A program made the translations under genes and the position numbers. From positions 124,001 through 188,000 of the forward strand of contig NZ_JBFRFW010000009.1 of assembly GCF_052115025.1 (NCBI RefSeq): a stretch of 64,000 bases of DNA, given 5' to 3'. Below the pieces are notes generated by a model. The model had not been told where the DNA came from and did not search any database. It saw only the letters and a program-made list of their open reading frames with translations. How positions within the stretch are numbered: position 1 is the first letter of the stretch; the number at the start of each line of letters is the position of its first letter. Origin of the DNA: Bradyrhizobium_A sp052115025 (lineage in GTDB: Bacteria; Pseudomonadota; Alphaproteobacteria; Rhizobiales; Xanthobacteraceae). Shown one piece after another: positions 25,986 to 33,953 of this stretch.

Positions 25986-27638
25986 ATGCCCAAGGGCTCC
26001 GATCTTCTCGTCGCGGCGCTGGAACACGAAGGTGTCGATCGCATCTTCGGCGTGCCCGGCGAGGAGAATCTCGATGTCGTCGAATCGCTGCGCCGCTCCT
26101 CGATCGAGCTGGTGCTGACGCGGCACGAGCAGGCCGCCGCCTTCATGGCCGCGACCCATGGCCGGCTCACCGGCCGGCCCGGCGTGTGCATCTCGACGCT
26201 CGGCCCGGGCGCGCTCAACTTCACCACCGGCGCCGCCTATGCCCATCTCGGCGCCATGCCGATGCTGATGATCACCGGCCAGAAGGCGATCATGAGCAGC
26301 CGCCAGGCGCGCTTCCAGATCGTCGATGTGGTGGCGTCGATGAAGCCGCTGACCAAGCTCACCCGCCAGATCGTCAGCGCCGCCAGCATACCGACCCTGG
26401 TGCGCGAAGCGTTCCGCGTCGCCATGGAGGAGCGCCCGGGGCCGGTGCATCTCGAACTGCCGGAAGACATCGCCGGGGCGGACGTCCCCGACGCGCCGAT
26501 GGTGCCGATCCATCCCATCGACATTCCGGTCGCTCATCACACCGCGCTCGATCGCGCTGCGGAGATGATCATGTGCGCCGAGCGGCCGCTGATCATGCTC
26601 GGCGCTGCCACCAGCCGCCCGCGCGCCACCCAAGGGCTCGATGGTTTCGTCCGCCGCACCGGCATTCCGTTCTTCACCACCCAGATGGGCAAGGGCACGG
26701 TGTCCGGCGGCACCAATCTCTACATGGGCACGGCGGCGCTGTCGGAGCGCGACTATGTCCACGAGGCGGTCGACAAGGCCGACCTGATCATCGCCATCGG
26801 CCATGACACGGTGGAGAAGCCGCCGTTCATCATGGGGCCGCGCGGGCCGCAGGTGATCCATGTCAGCTACACGCCGGCGACGGTGGAGCAGGTGTACTTT
26901 CCCAACGCCGAGGTGATCGGCGATGTCGGGCCGAGCCTCGAGCTGCTGGCCGATCGCCTCGAGGGCCGGCTGCCGCGCGCCGGCGCGCTGCTCGGTCTGC
27001 GGGACGGCATTCTCAGCCGCATCGCCGATCGCGCCACCGAGAGCCGCTGGCCGCCGACGCCGCAGCGCCTGGTGCATGATGTGCGCCAGGTGATGCCGAG
27101 CGACGGCATCGTCGCGCTGGACAACGGCATGTACAAGATCTGGTTCGCGCGCAATTACCGCACCGTCACCGCCAACACGCTGCTGCTCGACAACGCGCTC
27201 GCCACCATGGGCGCGGGGCTGCCGTCGGCGATGATGGCGGCGATGCTCCATCCCGACCGGCGGGTGATGGCGATCTGCGGCGACGGCGGCTTCATGATGA
27301 ACAGCCAGGAGATGGAGACCGCGGTCCGCCTCAAGCTCAATCTCGTGGTGCTGATCCTCGACGACGGCGCTTATGGCATGATCCGCTGGAAGCAGGCGGT
27401 CGACGCCTTCCCGGATTTCGGTCTCACCTTCGGCAATCCGGACTTCACGCGCTATGCCCAGGCCTATGGCGCGAGGGGCGCGCGGATCGAAAAGCTCGAC
27501 GACTTCGTTCCGACGCTGGAGGCGGCGTTCCAGAGCGGCGGCGTGCACCTGATCGCGGTGCCGATCGACTATTCGGAAAACATCCGTGTGCTGGTCGAAG
27601 AGCTGCGCGCCCGCATGCCGCCGGCCGATCCGGCCTGA
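25986..27638 (+). CDS. acetolactate synthase-like thiamine-diphosphate enzyme
   Basis: A 550-residue ThDP enzyme with three domains: pyrimidine-binding (1-170), central (185-330) and pyrophosphate-binding (360-540). The catalytic glutamate is in LTRHEQAAAFMA. The metal/ThDP motif starts GDGGFMMNSQE and ends LILDDGAYG, with DD where NN or ND is usual. The length and the RHEQAA motif fit the large subunit of acetolactate synthase or related decarboxylases. No regulatory subunit gene follows, which favours a catabolic or secondary enzyme over the biosynthetic IlvB. It is convergent with the IclR gene downstream. Confidence 0.78.
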   Translation: MPKGSDLLVAALEHEGVDRIFGVPGEENLDVVESLRRSSIELVLTRHEQAAAFMAATHGRLTGRPGVCISTLGPGALNFTTGAAYAHLGAMPMLMITGQKAIMSSRQARFQIVDVVASMKPLTKLTRQIVSAASIPTLVREAFRVAMEERPGPVHLELPEDIAGADVPDAPMVPIHPIDIPVAHHTALDRAAEMIMCAERPLIMLGAATSRPRATQGLDGFVRRTGIPFFTTQMGKGTVSGGTNLYMGTAALSERDYVHEAVDKADLIIAIGHDTVEKPPFIMGPRGPQVIHVSYTPATVEQVYFPNAEVIGDVGPSLELLADRLEGRLPRAGALLGLRDGILSRIADRATESRWPPTPQRLVHDVRQVMPSDGIVALDNGMYKIWFARNYRTVTANTLLLDNALATMGAGLPSAMMAAMLHPDRRVMAICGDGGFMMNSQEMETAVRLKLNLVVLILDDGAYGMIRWKQAVDAFPDFGLTFGNPDFTRYAQAYGARGARIEKLDDFVPTLEAAFQSGGVHLIAVPIDYSENIRVLVEELRARMPPADPA

Positions 27639-27670
27639 GCGCCCAGCGCGGCGCGGACGTCGTCCAGGTT

Positions 27671-28438
27671 CTAGGTGCGCGCCGCGATCGCCTGTCCGAG
27701 CGTGGCCGCCGCGGTCGCGAGCTGGCGGCGGAACACGGCGTGGCGCTCCTCGGTGAAGCGCACGGTCGGCACCGCGAGATTGAGCGCACCGAAGAAGCGG
27801 CCGTCATGGGTGACCGCGGTGGCGATGCCGGTGATGCCGGAGGTGAATTCCCCGCGTGAGTAGGCGAAGCCGCTCTGCCGCACGGTCGGCAGTTCCTCGC
27901 GCAGGTGCCGCTTCGAGGTGATGGTCGAAGGTGTGATGATTTCGAAGGTGAGGTCGCGCAGGTAACCGTCGAGCTCGCCCGCCGGCATTCGCGACAGCAC
28001 GATCTTGCCGCTGGAGACGGCATAGAGCGGCGCGCGTTCGCCGACCTTCATGGTGTAGGCCAGCGCCTGGCTCGAAGTGGCGGAGGCGATCGCCTCCACG
28101 ACGTCGTCGATCCGCACGTAGAAGCCCGAGGTCTCGTTGAGCTCGCCGCTGAGCTGCTTGAGGAACGGCGTCGCGATGGTCGCGAGCGGCGGCGGCGAGA
28201 TCTTGTGCACCAGAAGCCGCACCTGGTCGCCGATGCGGTAGCGGTCGGTGGTCGCGTCCTGCTCCAGATAGCCGCGTGCCAACAGGTTGTTCAGCAGGTG
28301 AAACAGGCTGCTGCGCGGAATGCGCAGGTCCGTCAGCATGTGCGAGAACGACGGCGGATCGCTGGCATCGGCCACATACTCCAGGATGTCGAAGGCCCGG
28401 TCCGCGGATTTCACCGACGATGCTGGATTGAGTTTCAT
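27671..28438 (-). CDS. IclR-family transcriptional regulator
   Basis: A 255-residue IclR protein. The N-terminal winged HTH is SADRAFDILEYVADASDPPS followed by LRIPRSSLFHLLNNLLARGYL. The C-terminal effector domain has GERAPLYAVSSGKIVLSRMP and the conserved RGEFTSGITGIATAV. It is divergent from the SnoaL-like gene, and the intergenic palindrome at 28512-28529 is a likely binding site for it. Effectors of this family are usually aromatic acids or small organic acids. Confidence 0.88.
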   Translation of the reverse strand: MKLNPASSVKSADRAFDILEYVADASDPPSFSHMLTDLRIPRSSLFHLLNNLLARGYLEQDATTDRYRIGDQVRLLVHKISPPPLATIATPFLKQLSGELNETSGFYVRIDDVVEAIASATSSQALAYTMKVGERAPLYAVSSGKIVLSRMPAGELDGYLRDLTFEIITPSTITSKRHLREELPTVRQSGFAYSRGEFTSGITGIATAVTHDGRFFGALNLAVPTVRFTEERHAVFRRQLATAAATLGQAIAART

Positions 28439-28511
28439 AGGCGCAACCGGTTCTCGCAGGGGGACTGAGGGCAGCTTGACGGCTGCTTATCACAGTTCCA
28501 TAATGAGTACC

Positions 28512-28529
28512 AGTTTATATACATAAACT
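28512..28529. promoter_or_regulatory. palindromic operator candidate for the IclR regulator
   Basis: AGTTTAT-ATAC-ATAAACT is a perfect 7-bp inverted repeat with a 4-base spacer, in an AT-rich patch between the divergent IclR and SnoaL-like genes. It lies about 75 bases before the IclR start and about 59 before the other gene. Confidence 0.6.
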
Positions 28530-28587
28530 TATCTGTGAACTTCGGCATCCGCGGCTGGCACCCGGTCGCGCCGGAAGAGGTGACTGC

Positions 28588-29175
28588 ATGAGCGACGAGA
28601 CCGCCGACCGGACCGCGATCCGGGAATTGATCGAGAACTGGGCGCTGTGGCGCGACGCCGGGTTGTGGGATCGCTTCGCGACGGTGTGGCACGACGACGG
28701 CTGGATGTCGGCGACCTGGTTTCAGGGCCCGGCGACCGAGTTCATCCGCGTCAGCAAGGAGGGCTGGGACAAGGGCGTCAGCATCCTGCATTTCCTCGGC
28801 GGCATGACGATCGAGCTGTCCGCCTATCGCGCCATCGCGCAGACCAAGATGACGATTTCGCAGCGCGGCCCAGTGCACGGCGTCGAGTGCGATGTGGTCT
28901 GCACCGGCCGCTTCTTCGATTTCCTGGAAAAGCGCCATGGTAAGTGGGGCGTCGTGCGCCGCCAGCCGATCTACGAGAAGGACCGGCTCGATCCGGTTGA
29001 TCCGGCCGCCGTGCTCACGCTCGACCAGGACAAGCTCAAGCAGTTCCCGGCTGGCTACCGCCATCTCGCCTACATCCAGGAAGAGATCGGCTACCGCGTC
29101 AAGCGCGACATGCCCGGGCTCAGGGGGGCGGAGGTCGAGAAGCTCTACGCCGAGGGGCGGGCGTGGTTGGGGTGA
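28588..29175 (+). CDS. SnoaL-like (NTF2-fold) protein
   Basis: A 195-residue cone-fold protein. The start DRTAIRELIENWALWRDAGLWDRFATVWHDDG is typical of the SnoaL-like domain of small isomerases, dehydratases and hydroxylase-associated proteins. An internal histidine (ISQRGPVHGVECDVVCTGRF) and several Trp/Asp residues line the expected pocket. It has no signal peptide. It is divergent from an IclR regulator and probably controlled by it. The substrate is unknown. Confidence 0.68.
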   Translation: MSDETADRTAIRELIENWALWRDAGLWDRFATVWHDDGWMSATWFQGPATEFIRVSKEGWDKGVSILHFLGGMTIELSAYRAIAQTKMTISQRGPVHGVECDVVCTGRFFDFLEKRHGKWGVVRRQPIYEKDRLDPVDPAAVLTLDQDKLKQFPAGYRHLAYIQEEIGYRVKRDMPGLRGAEVEKLYAEGRAWLG

Positions 29176-29193
29176 GGGGCGTTCCTCATTCTG

Positions 29194-29335
29194 CGTCATC
29201 ACCGGGCCGCCGCCAACGGGTCCGCGCGAAGCGCGGCCCGATGACAGGCTCCGCGGCGAGACCCGGTGATCCAGCTTCAAGAGCTCGCGTTTCGGGCGCG
29301 CAAGCTGGATGCGCGGGTCAAGCCTGCGCATGACG
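29194..29335. repeat. CGTCATCACCGGGCC repeat, copy A
   Basis: Begins CGTCATCACCGGGCCGCCGC and ends CGCGCATGACG. The first 83 bases or so are identical to the copy at 35299, and the last ~30 are nearly so. Between them the sequences diverge. An inverted, diverged member lies at 9412. Confidence 0.85.
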
Positions 29336-29380
29336 TAAGTGAGCGTCGAACGGGCTCAATACGCGAAACGCGTACGCCAG

Positions 29381-30826
29381 CTATCGCCGCAACCGCCGCC
29401 ATCCCACCACGACGCCGCTCACCGACACCACGAGGCCGATCAGCGACAGCAGCCACACGACGATGTCCCACGCCGGGCGGTGGGCAAGCAGGGGCAGCAG
29501 GTCGAGGCTGTGCAGCGCGTTGAACCACCAGCGATAGGCGCGGCGGCTGTCGTCGCTGCGGCCGAGGAGGTCGCCGGTCGCCGGCGCGATGTGAAACCAG
29601 CTGTGCGCGGCGTCGTCGAAGCCGATGCGCAGCACCGGCAGCGTGCGCTCCTGGTGATGCGAATACCAATACCAGTCCGCCTGTGTCAGGCGCTGCCGCA
29701 GCGTGATCATCGCGTCCGGCAGCAGGCGGCGCGCGGCAGCGACGATGTCGGTCTCCGCCAGCGCCAGCGGCGCGCCCGTCGCAGGATCCGCTGGCGTGAT
29801 GTGGCCGCTGCGGTCCGCGAGCAGCATCAGCGGCCGACCGCCGAGCCAGACGAAGCGCGCCTCGACCGCGCCGGCCTGCGGCCGCGCCACGATGTCCGCG
29901 ATCCGCGGCTGATCCTGCCCCATATAGCGCACCGCCATGTCGCGGCCGATGCCGCGGCCGGCGAACAGCTCCAGCGGATTGAGCGACAGCCAGCCGCTCA
30001 CCATCCAGGTGACAACAAACACCCCGCCGACAAGGCCGGCGAGGTGATGCCAGGCCATCCAGCCGCGATACGGCGTCATGCGCCCGCGGGCGTAGCGTTG
30101 GCGCAGCCGCAATCGCAGCACGCCGATCCAGAACCCGGTCGTGGCGACGACGATGCAGAAGCCAGAGATCCACAGCACCACCTGCCGCCAGGCCGCGCCG
30201 TCCTTGCGCAACACCGTGGGATATATCCAGTGCGGGATCGAGCCCAGCCAGTTCCAGATGCGCTCATGACGCGTGGTGTCGAGCGCGATCTCGCCGCTGC
30301 GGCTGGAGACATAGAGCTCGGTGCCGGCGGCATCGCCGAGCCCCACCAGGAACAGCGGCCGCAGCGGATCATAGCGCGCGGTGACGCTCCACTGGTCGCG
30401 CGTCACCGTGTCGAGCAGCTCCGGACGTGTGGACGCAGGGTGATGCGCTGAGATCGCCAGTGCCTGATCGGCGGTGATGGCGTCGATCGCGTGGCCATCG
30501 GTCGCGGCGATGACGGCGCGGCGTCCGTCCCAGGTCGTGATCCGGTACACCGGCGTCGTATCCAGCATCGCGAGGCGCAGCTCGCGCGGATAGGTGGTCG
30601 CACCGGTGAGCGCCAAAGCGCGGTCCGGCGTCACAGCCACCTTGTCCCAGGCGACGGGCGGCAGTGCCGCCCATCGCTCGGTGTCACTAAGCTGCGGAAA
30701 CGCGACATACATCATCACCACGCCGGACACGAACCACATGGCGAACAGCAGGCATGTGGCAATGCCGATCCAGCGGTGGATGATATAGAGCCAGCGTTTG
30801 GCCCGTCGCACGATCCGCAGGTTCAT
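29381..30826 (-). CDS. PepSY-domain inner-membrane protein (siderophore-receptor partner type)
   Basis: A 481-residue protein with the PepSY-associated transmembrane layout: TM1 after RAKRWLYIIHRWIGIATCLLFAMWF, a large periplasmic part, two central TMs around WRQVVLWISGFCIVVATTGFW and WHHLAGLVGGVFVVTWM, and a last TM at the C-terminus. Paired histidines near TM segments (HRW, HHL) could bind haem, as in ferric-reductase-like members. It starts two bases after the TonB-dependent receptor stop. Such pairs usually act in reduction or release of iron from imported siderophores; here the upstream riboswitch points to a cobalamin or cobalt link instead. Confidence 0.8.
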   Translation of the reverse strand: MNLRIVRRAKRWLYIIHRWIGIATCLLFAMWFVSGVVMMYVAFPQLSDTERWAALPPVAWDKVAVTPDRALALTGATTYPRELRLAMLDTTPVYRITTWDGRRAVIAATDGHAIDAITADQALAISAHHPASTRPELLDTVTRDQWSVTARYDPLRPLFLVGLGDAAGTELYVSSRSGEIALDTTRHERIWNWLGSIPHWIYPTVLRKDGAAWRQVVLWISGFCIVVATTGFWIGVLRLRLRQRYARGRMTPYRGWMAWHHLAGLVGGVFVVTWMVSGWLSLNPLELFAGRGIGRDMAVRYMGQDQPRIADIVARPQAGAVEARFVWLGGRPLMLLADRSGHITPADPATGAPLALAETDIVAAARRLLPDAMITLRQRLTQADWYWYSHHQERTLPVLRIGFDDAAHSWFHIAPATGDLLGRSDDSRRAYRWWFNALHSLDLLPLLAHRPAWDIVVWLLSLIGLVVSVSGVVVGWRRLRR

Positions 30827-30828
30827 CG

Positions 30829-33105
30829 TCAGAACTTGACGTTGACCGACAGTTCCGCCGTGCGCGGCATGCCCAGCAGCCACTGGCCGCTGTAAGGCGC
30901 CGACACGGCATAGACCTTGTCGAACAGGTTATAGACGCGCAGCGCCACGGTGGTCTGTGCGTCCGGCTGCCAGCGCAGGCCGGCGTTGACCAGTGCGTAG
31001 GACGGCCGCTGCAGCGTGTTGCCGGCGTCGGTGTACATCGACCCGACCACCTGCACGCCGGCGTTGGCCGACCAGTTCGGCGCGAAATTCCAGGTCACCC
31101 AGGCATTGCCGACCTGCTGGGGCACGTTGAACGGCACATTGCCGGCATAGTTGACCAGCTTGCCGCCGACGACGGCGGAGAAGTTGTCGTACTTGGCGCG
31201 CAGCAGCGCGACATTGCCGTCGACCCGCCAGGCGTCGTTGAGCGTGAGGCCGAGGCTCGCCTCGATGCCGCGCGACGACTGCTGGCCGACCTGCAGCGAC
31301 GGGCCCGCCAGATTGGTCGAATCCGGAATCAACAGGTTGTTCTTGACGATGTCGTAGGCGGCGAGCGTCCACTCGCCGCGGCCGCCCCAGAACGACTGCT
31401 TGACGCCGACCTCGACCTGCCGGCCGGTGGCGAGCTGGAAGTTCTTCTGGCTGGTGTTGAGTGTGATCAGGTTGCCGACCGGGTCGACGGCGGTGGCGTA
31501 CTGACCATAGAACGCCAGGTTCTCGATCGGGGTGTAGACGAGGCCGGCGCGCCAGCTCGTGCCTGACAGCGAGGTTTCGAAGCTGTTGGCGGGGATGCGG
31601 TCGTCGGTGCGGTTGACGGTCGGCCGGTCGAAGCGCACGCCGCTGACCAGCGCGAGCTGCTCGGTGAGCATCAGGCGATCCTCGGCGAACAGCGCGTACT
31701 GGTTGGTCAGGGAATGGTAGCCCGGCGTCGTCGGGCTGGTGGTCGCCGAGAACAGGCCGGGATCGAAGTTGAGGAGCGGAACGTAGGTCTGACCGTTGTA
31801 GGGCGAGTTGTTGACGTGGGCGAAGGTGATCTGGTTGACGTCGAAGCCGGCGACGAACTCGTTCCTGAAGCCGAAGATGTGGCCGCGCAGCGTCACGTCG
31901 GTGCGGGTGCCGAGCTGGGTCTGGTCGTGGAAGATCTCGATATAGCTGTTGCGGCCGATGAGGCCGGTCGCCGGGCTGAACGTATAGGCCTCGATGTCGC
32001 GCCAGTGCCGGTTGCTGGTGAGATAGTAGGTGGTGTTGCGCACCGAGACGCCGTCGGCGACGTCCCATTCGGTCTTGAACTGGGTCCAGTTGTCCTTGTA
32101 GCGGATCTGGCTGTCCCATGTGTTGTAGTTCTGATAGCGCAGCGCGGTGTCGAGCGTGCCGTTGATCAGCGGGGTGCCGAAATAGCGCGACGGGCTGCGG
32201 TCGCCATAGTCGTTCGATAGCGTGAAGGCGAGGTTGTCGGCCGCCTGCACCCGCACCGCGGCGGAGACCGCGACATTCGAGGTCCTGTCGCGGTCGACAT
32301 AGCCGTCGGACATATTGCCGGTGGCGGCGACGCGGTAGGAGACATTGGGATTGATCGGGCCGCCGCTGTCGACCGCAAGCCGCCGCGTCATGTTGGTGTC
32401 GAGCGAGACCTCGGCCTCGTTGTGCGCGGTGGTGATCGGCTTTTTCGGCACGACATTGACGATGCCGCCGATCGCGCCTTCGCCGTACATCACCGAGGCC
32501 GGGCCGCGCATCACCTCGATCTGCTGCGCCGTCCAGGTGTCGAACGGGAAGGTGACGGTGCCGGCGCCGACATAGAAGCGGGTGCCGTCATACAGCGTCA
32601 TCACCGAGTTGCTGCCGGCGAAGCCGCGGGTCGCAAACGACAGCCCGCCATTGCCCGGTGCCGGGGTGGCGGTGAAGCCCGCCGCGTTCTGGGTCACGGC
32701 GTCGAGCACGCTGTGCTGGCCGCGCGCGGCGATGGTGTCGGCGCTGATCACCTCGACGCTGGCAGGCGTCTGCAGCGGGGTGAGGCCGAGGCGGCTGCCG
32801 CTCGCTGCGGGTGCAGTGAGGTGCAGCGCGGTCGCGGGCGGTGCGGATGACGCAGGTGCGTTGCCCGCTGACGTCGCGGCGGTTGCGGCAGGCCTCGGTC
32901 GGGTGCGCGTCGCGCGTTCGGCGCGCCTGCTGGCGGCGCGTTTCGGTTTTGCCTGTGCCGGGGGTGACACTTCGATGGTGTCGAGCCGGCCGGGTTGGGT
33001 CGCGCCCTGGGCGGAGACTTCGGCGGGCAGCAGCAGTGACGACAGGGCGATGGAGCAGAGCAGGGCGGCGCGGCGGCGCGGCGCTGCGATCGGACGGACA
33101 GACAT
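30829..33105 (-). CDS. TonB-dependent outer-membrane receptor
   Basis: A 758-residue receptor. The signal peptide ends near residue 32 (LLPAEVSAQG) and the TonB box is DTIEVSPP at about 42. An Ala/Arg/Pro-rich linker (50-95) precedes the plug, which has the siderophore-receptor phrases ATRGFAGSNSVMTLYDGTRF and IEVMRGPASVMYGEGAIGGIVNVVPKKP. A 22-strand barrel follows and ends in phenylalanine (SVNVKF). The plug resembles siderophore receptors, yet the leader contains a cobalamin riboswitch (33421-33617) and a palindrome (33149-33174) resembling metal-regulator boxes. Import of a corrinoid, a metal chelate or a siderophore are all possible. Confidence 0.88.
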   Translation of the reverse strand: MSVRPIAAPRRRAALLCSIALSSLLLPAEVSAQGATQPGRLDTIEVSPPAQAKPKRAASRRAERATRTRPRPAATAATSAGNAPASSAPPATALHLTAPAASGSRLGLTPLQTPASVEVISADTIAARGQHSVLDAVTQNAAGFTATPAPGNGGLSFATRGFAGSNSVMTLYDGTRFYVGAGTVTFPFDTWTAQQIEVMRGPASVMYGEGAIGGIVNVVPKKPITTAHNEAEVSLDTNMTRRLAVDSGGPINPNVSYRVAATGNMSDGYVDRDRTSNVAVSAAVRVQAADNLAFTLSNDYGDRSPSRYFGTPLINGTLDTALRYQNYNTWDSQIRYKDNWTQFKTEWDVADGVSVRNTTYYLTSNRHWRDIEAYTFSPATGLIGRNSYIEIFHDQTQLGTRTDVTLRGHIFGFRNEFVAGFDVNQITFAHVNNSPYNGQTYVPLLNFDPGLFSATTSPTTPGYHSLTNQYALFAEDRLMLTEQLALVSGVRFDRPTVNRTDDRIPANSFETSLSGTSWRAGLVYTPIENLAFYGQYATAVDPVGNLITLNTSQKNFQLATGRQVEVGVKQSFWGGRGEWTLAAYDIVKNNLLIPDSTNLAGPSLQVGQQSSRGIEASLGLTLNDAWRVDGNVALLRAKYDNFSAVVGGKLVNYAGNVPFNVPQQVGNAWVTWNFAPNWSANAGVQVVGSMYTDAGNTLQRPSYALVNAGLRWQPDAQTTVALRVYNLFDKVYAVSAPYSGQWLLGMPRTAELSVNVKF

Positions 33106-33148
33106 TGGGTTTGATGACTCGCGTGAGGATCAGTGGCGGCGATGTAGT

Positions 33149-33174
33149 GTATGTTATGTTATAACGTTACATAC
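33149..33174. promoter_or_regulatory. 26-bp imperfect palindrome upstream of the TonB-dependent receptor
   Basis: Symmetric about GTTATAAC (33158-33165), with matching outer arms GTATGT and ACATAC and four mismatched base pairs' worth of positions between them. It is centred 56 bases before the receptor start. The TGTTATA/TATAACA wording resembles Zur-type boxes of the Fur superfamily, but this is not diagnostic. Because it lies downstream of the riboswitch, it may mark a second promoter. Confidence 0.55.
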
Positions 33175-33420
33175 GCCTGGTGAGGCACGCAATGGGGCGA
33201 GGCCGGCGACGTGCGCGCAGCCGACATCGCTGCCGAATGTCTTGGATAAGGGAGATCGGCGCCGTGCGACGGCGCTGTCATGGAAGGGAAGATCATGAGT
33301 CGGGGACTCGCGGTGAGCGTGGCACGTCACCGCGAACGCAAGCCGCCCCGGTCGCCCTACGGCGACGGATCGGCTTCCACCAGGACGCCCCGCCCGATGT
33401 GCTCGCGTGTGACCACGGCT
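33175..33420. other. leader between riboswitch and receptor operator
   Basis: I see no credible gene here. A reverse frame open across 33154-33462 overlaps the riboswitch, has Arg/Pro-rich composition and lacks a ribosome site. The stretch probably carries the expression platform of the riboswitch and the receptor's own promoter. Confidence 0.45.
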
Positions 33421-33617
33421 GACGGCAGGTCTCCTGGCTCGCGGGTCGTCGCTGATCGTCACCTTCCCGGGCGAAGCAGCCCAGTGGCTTTGAGCATCAC
33501 CGCCCGTGATTACGGGCTGCGTGCTGACGATCGGCTCGCCGCTTACAGTTGCGGGGACAGCTGCGGCTTGAGGCGAACCTGCACCGCATTCCCTTTTGAT
33601 CCTCGGAAGGAACCGTC
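33421..33617 (-). ncRNA. cobalamin (adenosylcobalamin-type) riboswitch
   Basis: Read on the reverse strand, the conserved elements appear in order: GACGGTTCC; AAAAGGGAATGCGGTGC; GCTGTCCCCGCAACTGTAAG (the B12-box region); GCCACTGG; GGGAAGGTG; and GCGAGCCAGGAGACCTGCCGTC, whose final CCGTC pairs with the first GACGG to close P1. These match the cobalamin riboswitch consensus closely. The next gene on this strand is the TonB-dependent receptor about 315 bases on, so the riboswitch should repress receptor synthesis when corrinoid is plentiful. Confidence 0.92.
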
Positions 33618-33953
33618 GCCGCGACGATAGGCAGTGGTTCGGTGGGCGTCAATCGACTCGATTGTCGATGCACATGCTTTGCTGTGGCAATAGGTCTCAC
33701 CGTCGCGGCGGTGACGGCAGGCGGCCGGTGCGCCCTGCGCGGCAGCGATGGCCTCGGCGCCGTCGCGTGGCGTCGTCGTCCGCGGCCGCGCGCCGCCATG
33801 CGCCGGAGTTGTCCAGCTCACGCGGGAGGTCCTGCGCAGGTTGACTCGCGAAGGCGTGCGCCTATGGTTCGCGGGCCAGTTCGATGGGCGCGCGTGCGAC
33901 AGCCCATCCTCGTGCCGCCTGCGCCGGCCTGACCATCATAAAGACGACGCTTC
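33618..33953. other. divergent intergenic region upstream of riboswitch and oxidoreductase
   Basis: About 335 bases that must hold the reverse promoter for the riboswitch transcript and the forward promoter of the oxidoreductase at 33954. Several short open frames exist, but none has a ribosome site or a recognisable product. Confidence 0.4.

Noticed and set aside
30829..33105. Firm assignment of the receptor as BtuB
   Set aside because: The riboswitch suggests corrinoid uptake, but the plug motifs and PepSY partner resemble siderophore systems; the name would be over-precise.
33154..33462. 102-residue reverse frame between riboswitch and receptor
   Set aside because: It overlaps the riboswitch, lacks a ribosome site and has Arg/Pro-rich, non-conserved content. 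I considered a CbtB-like cobalt protein but saw no match.
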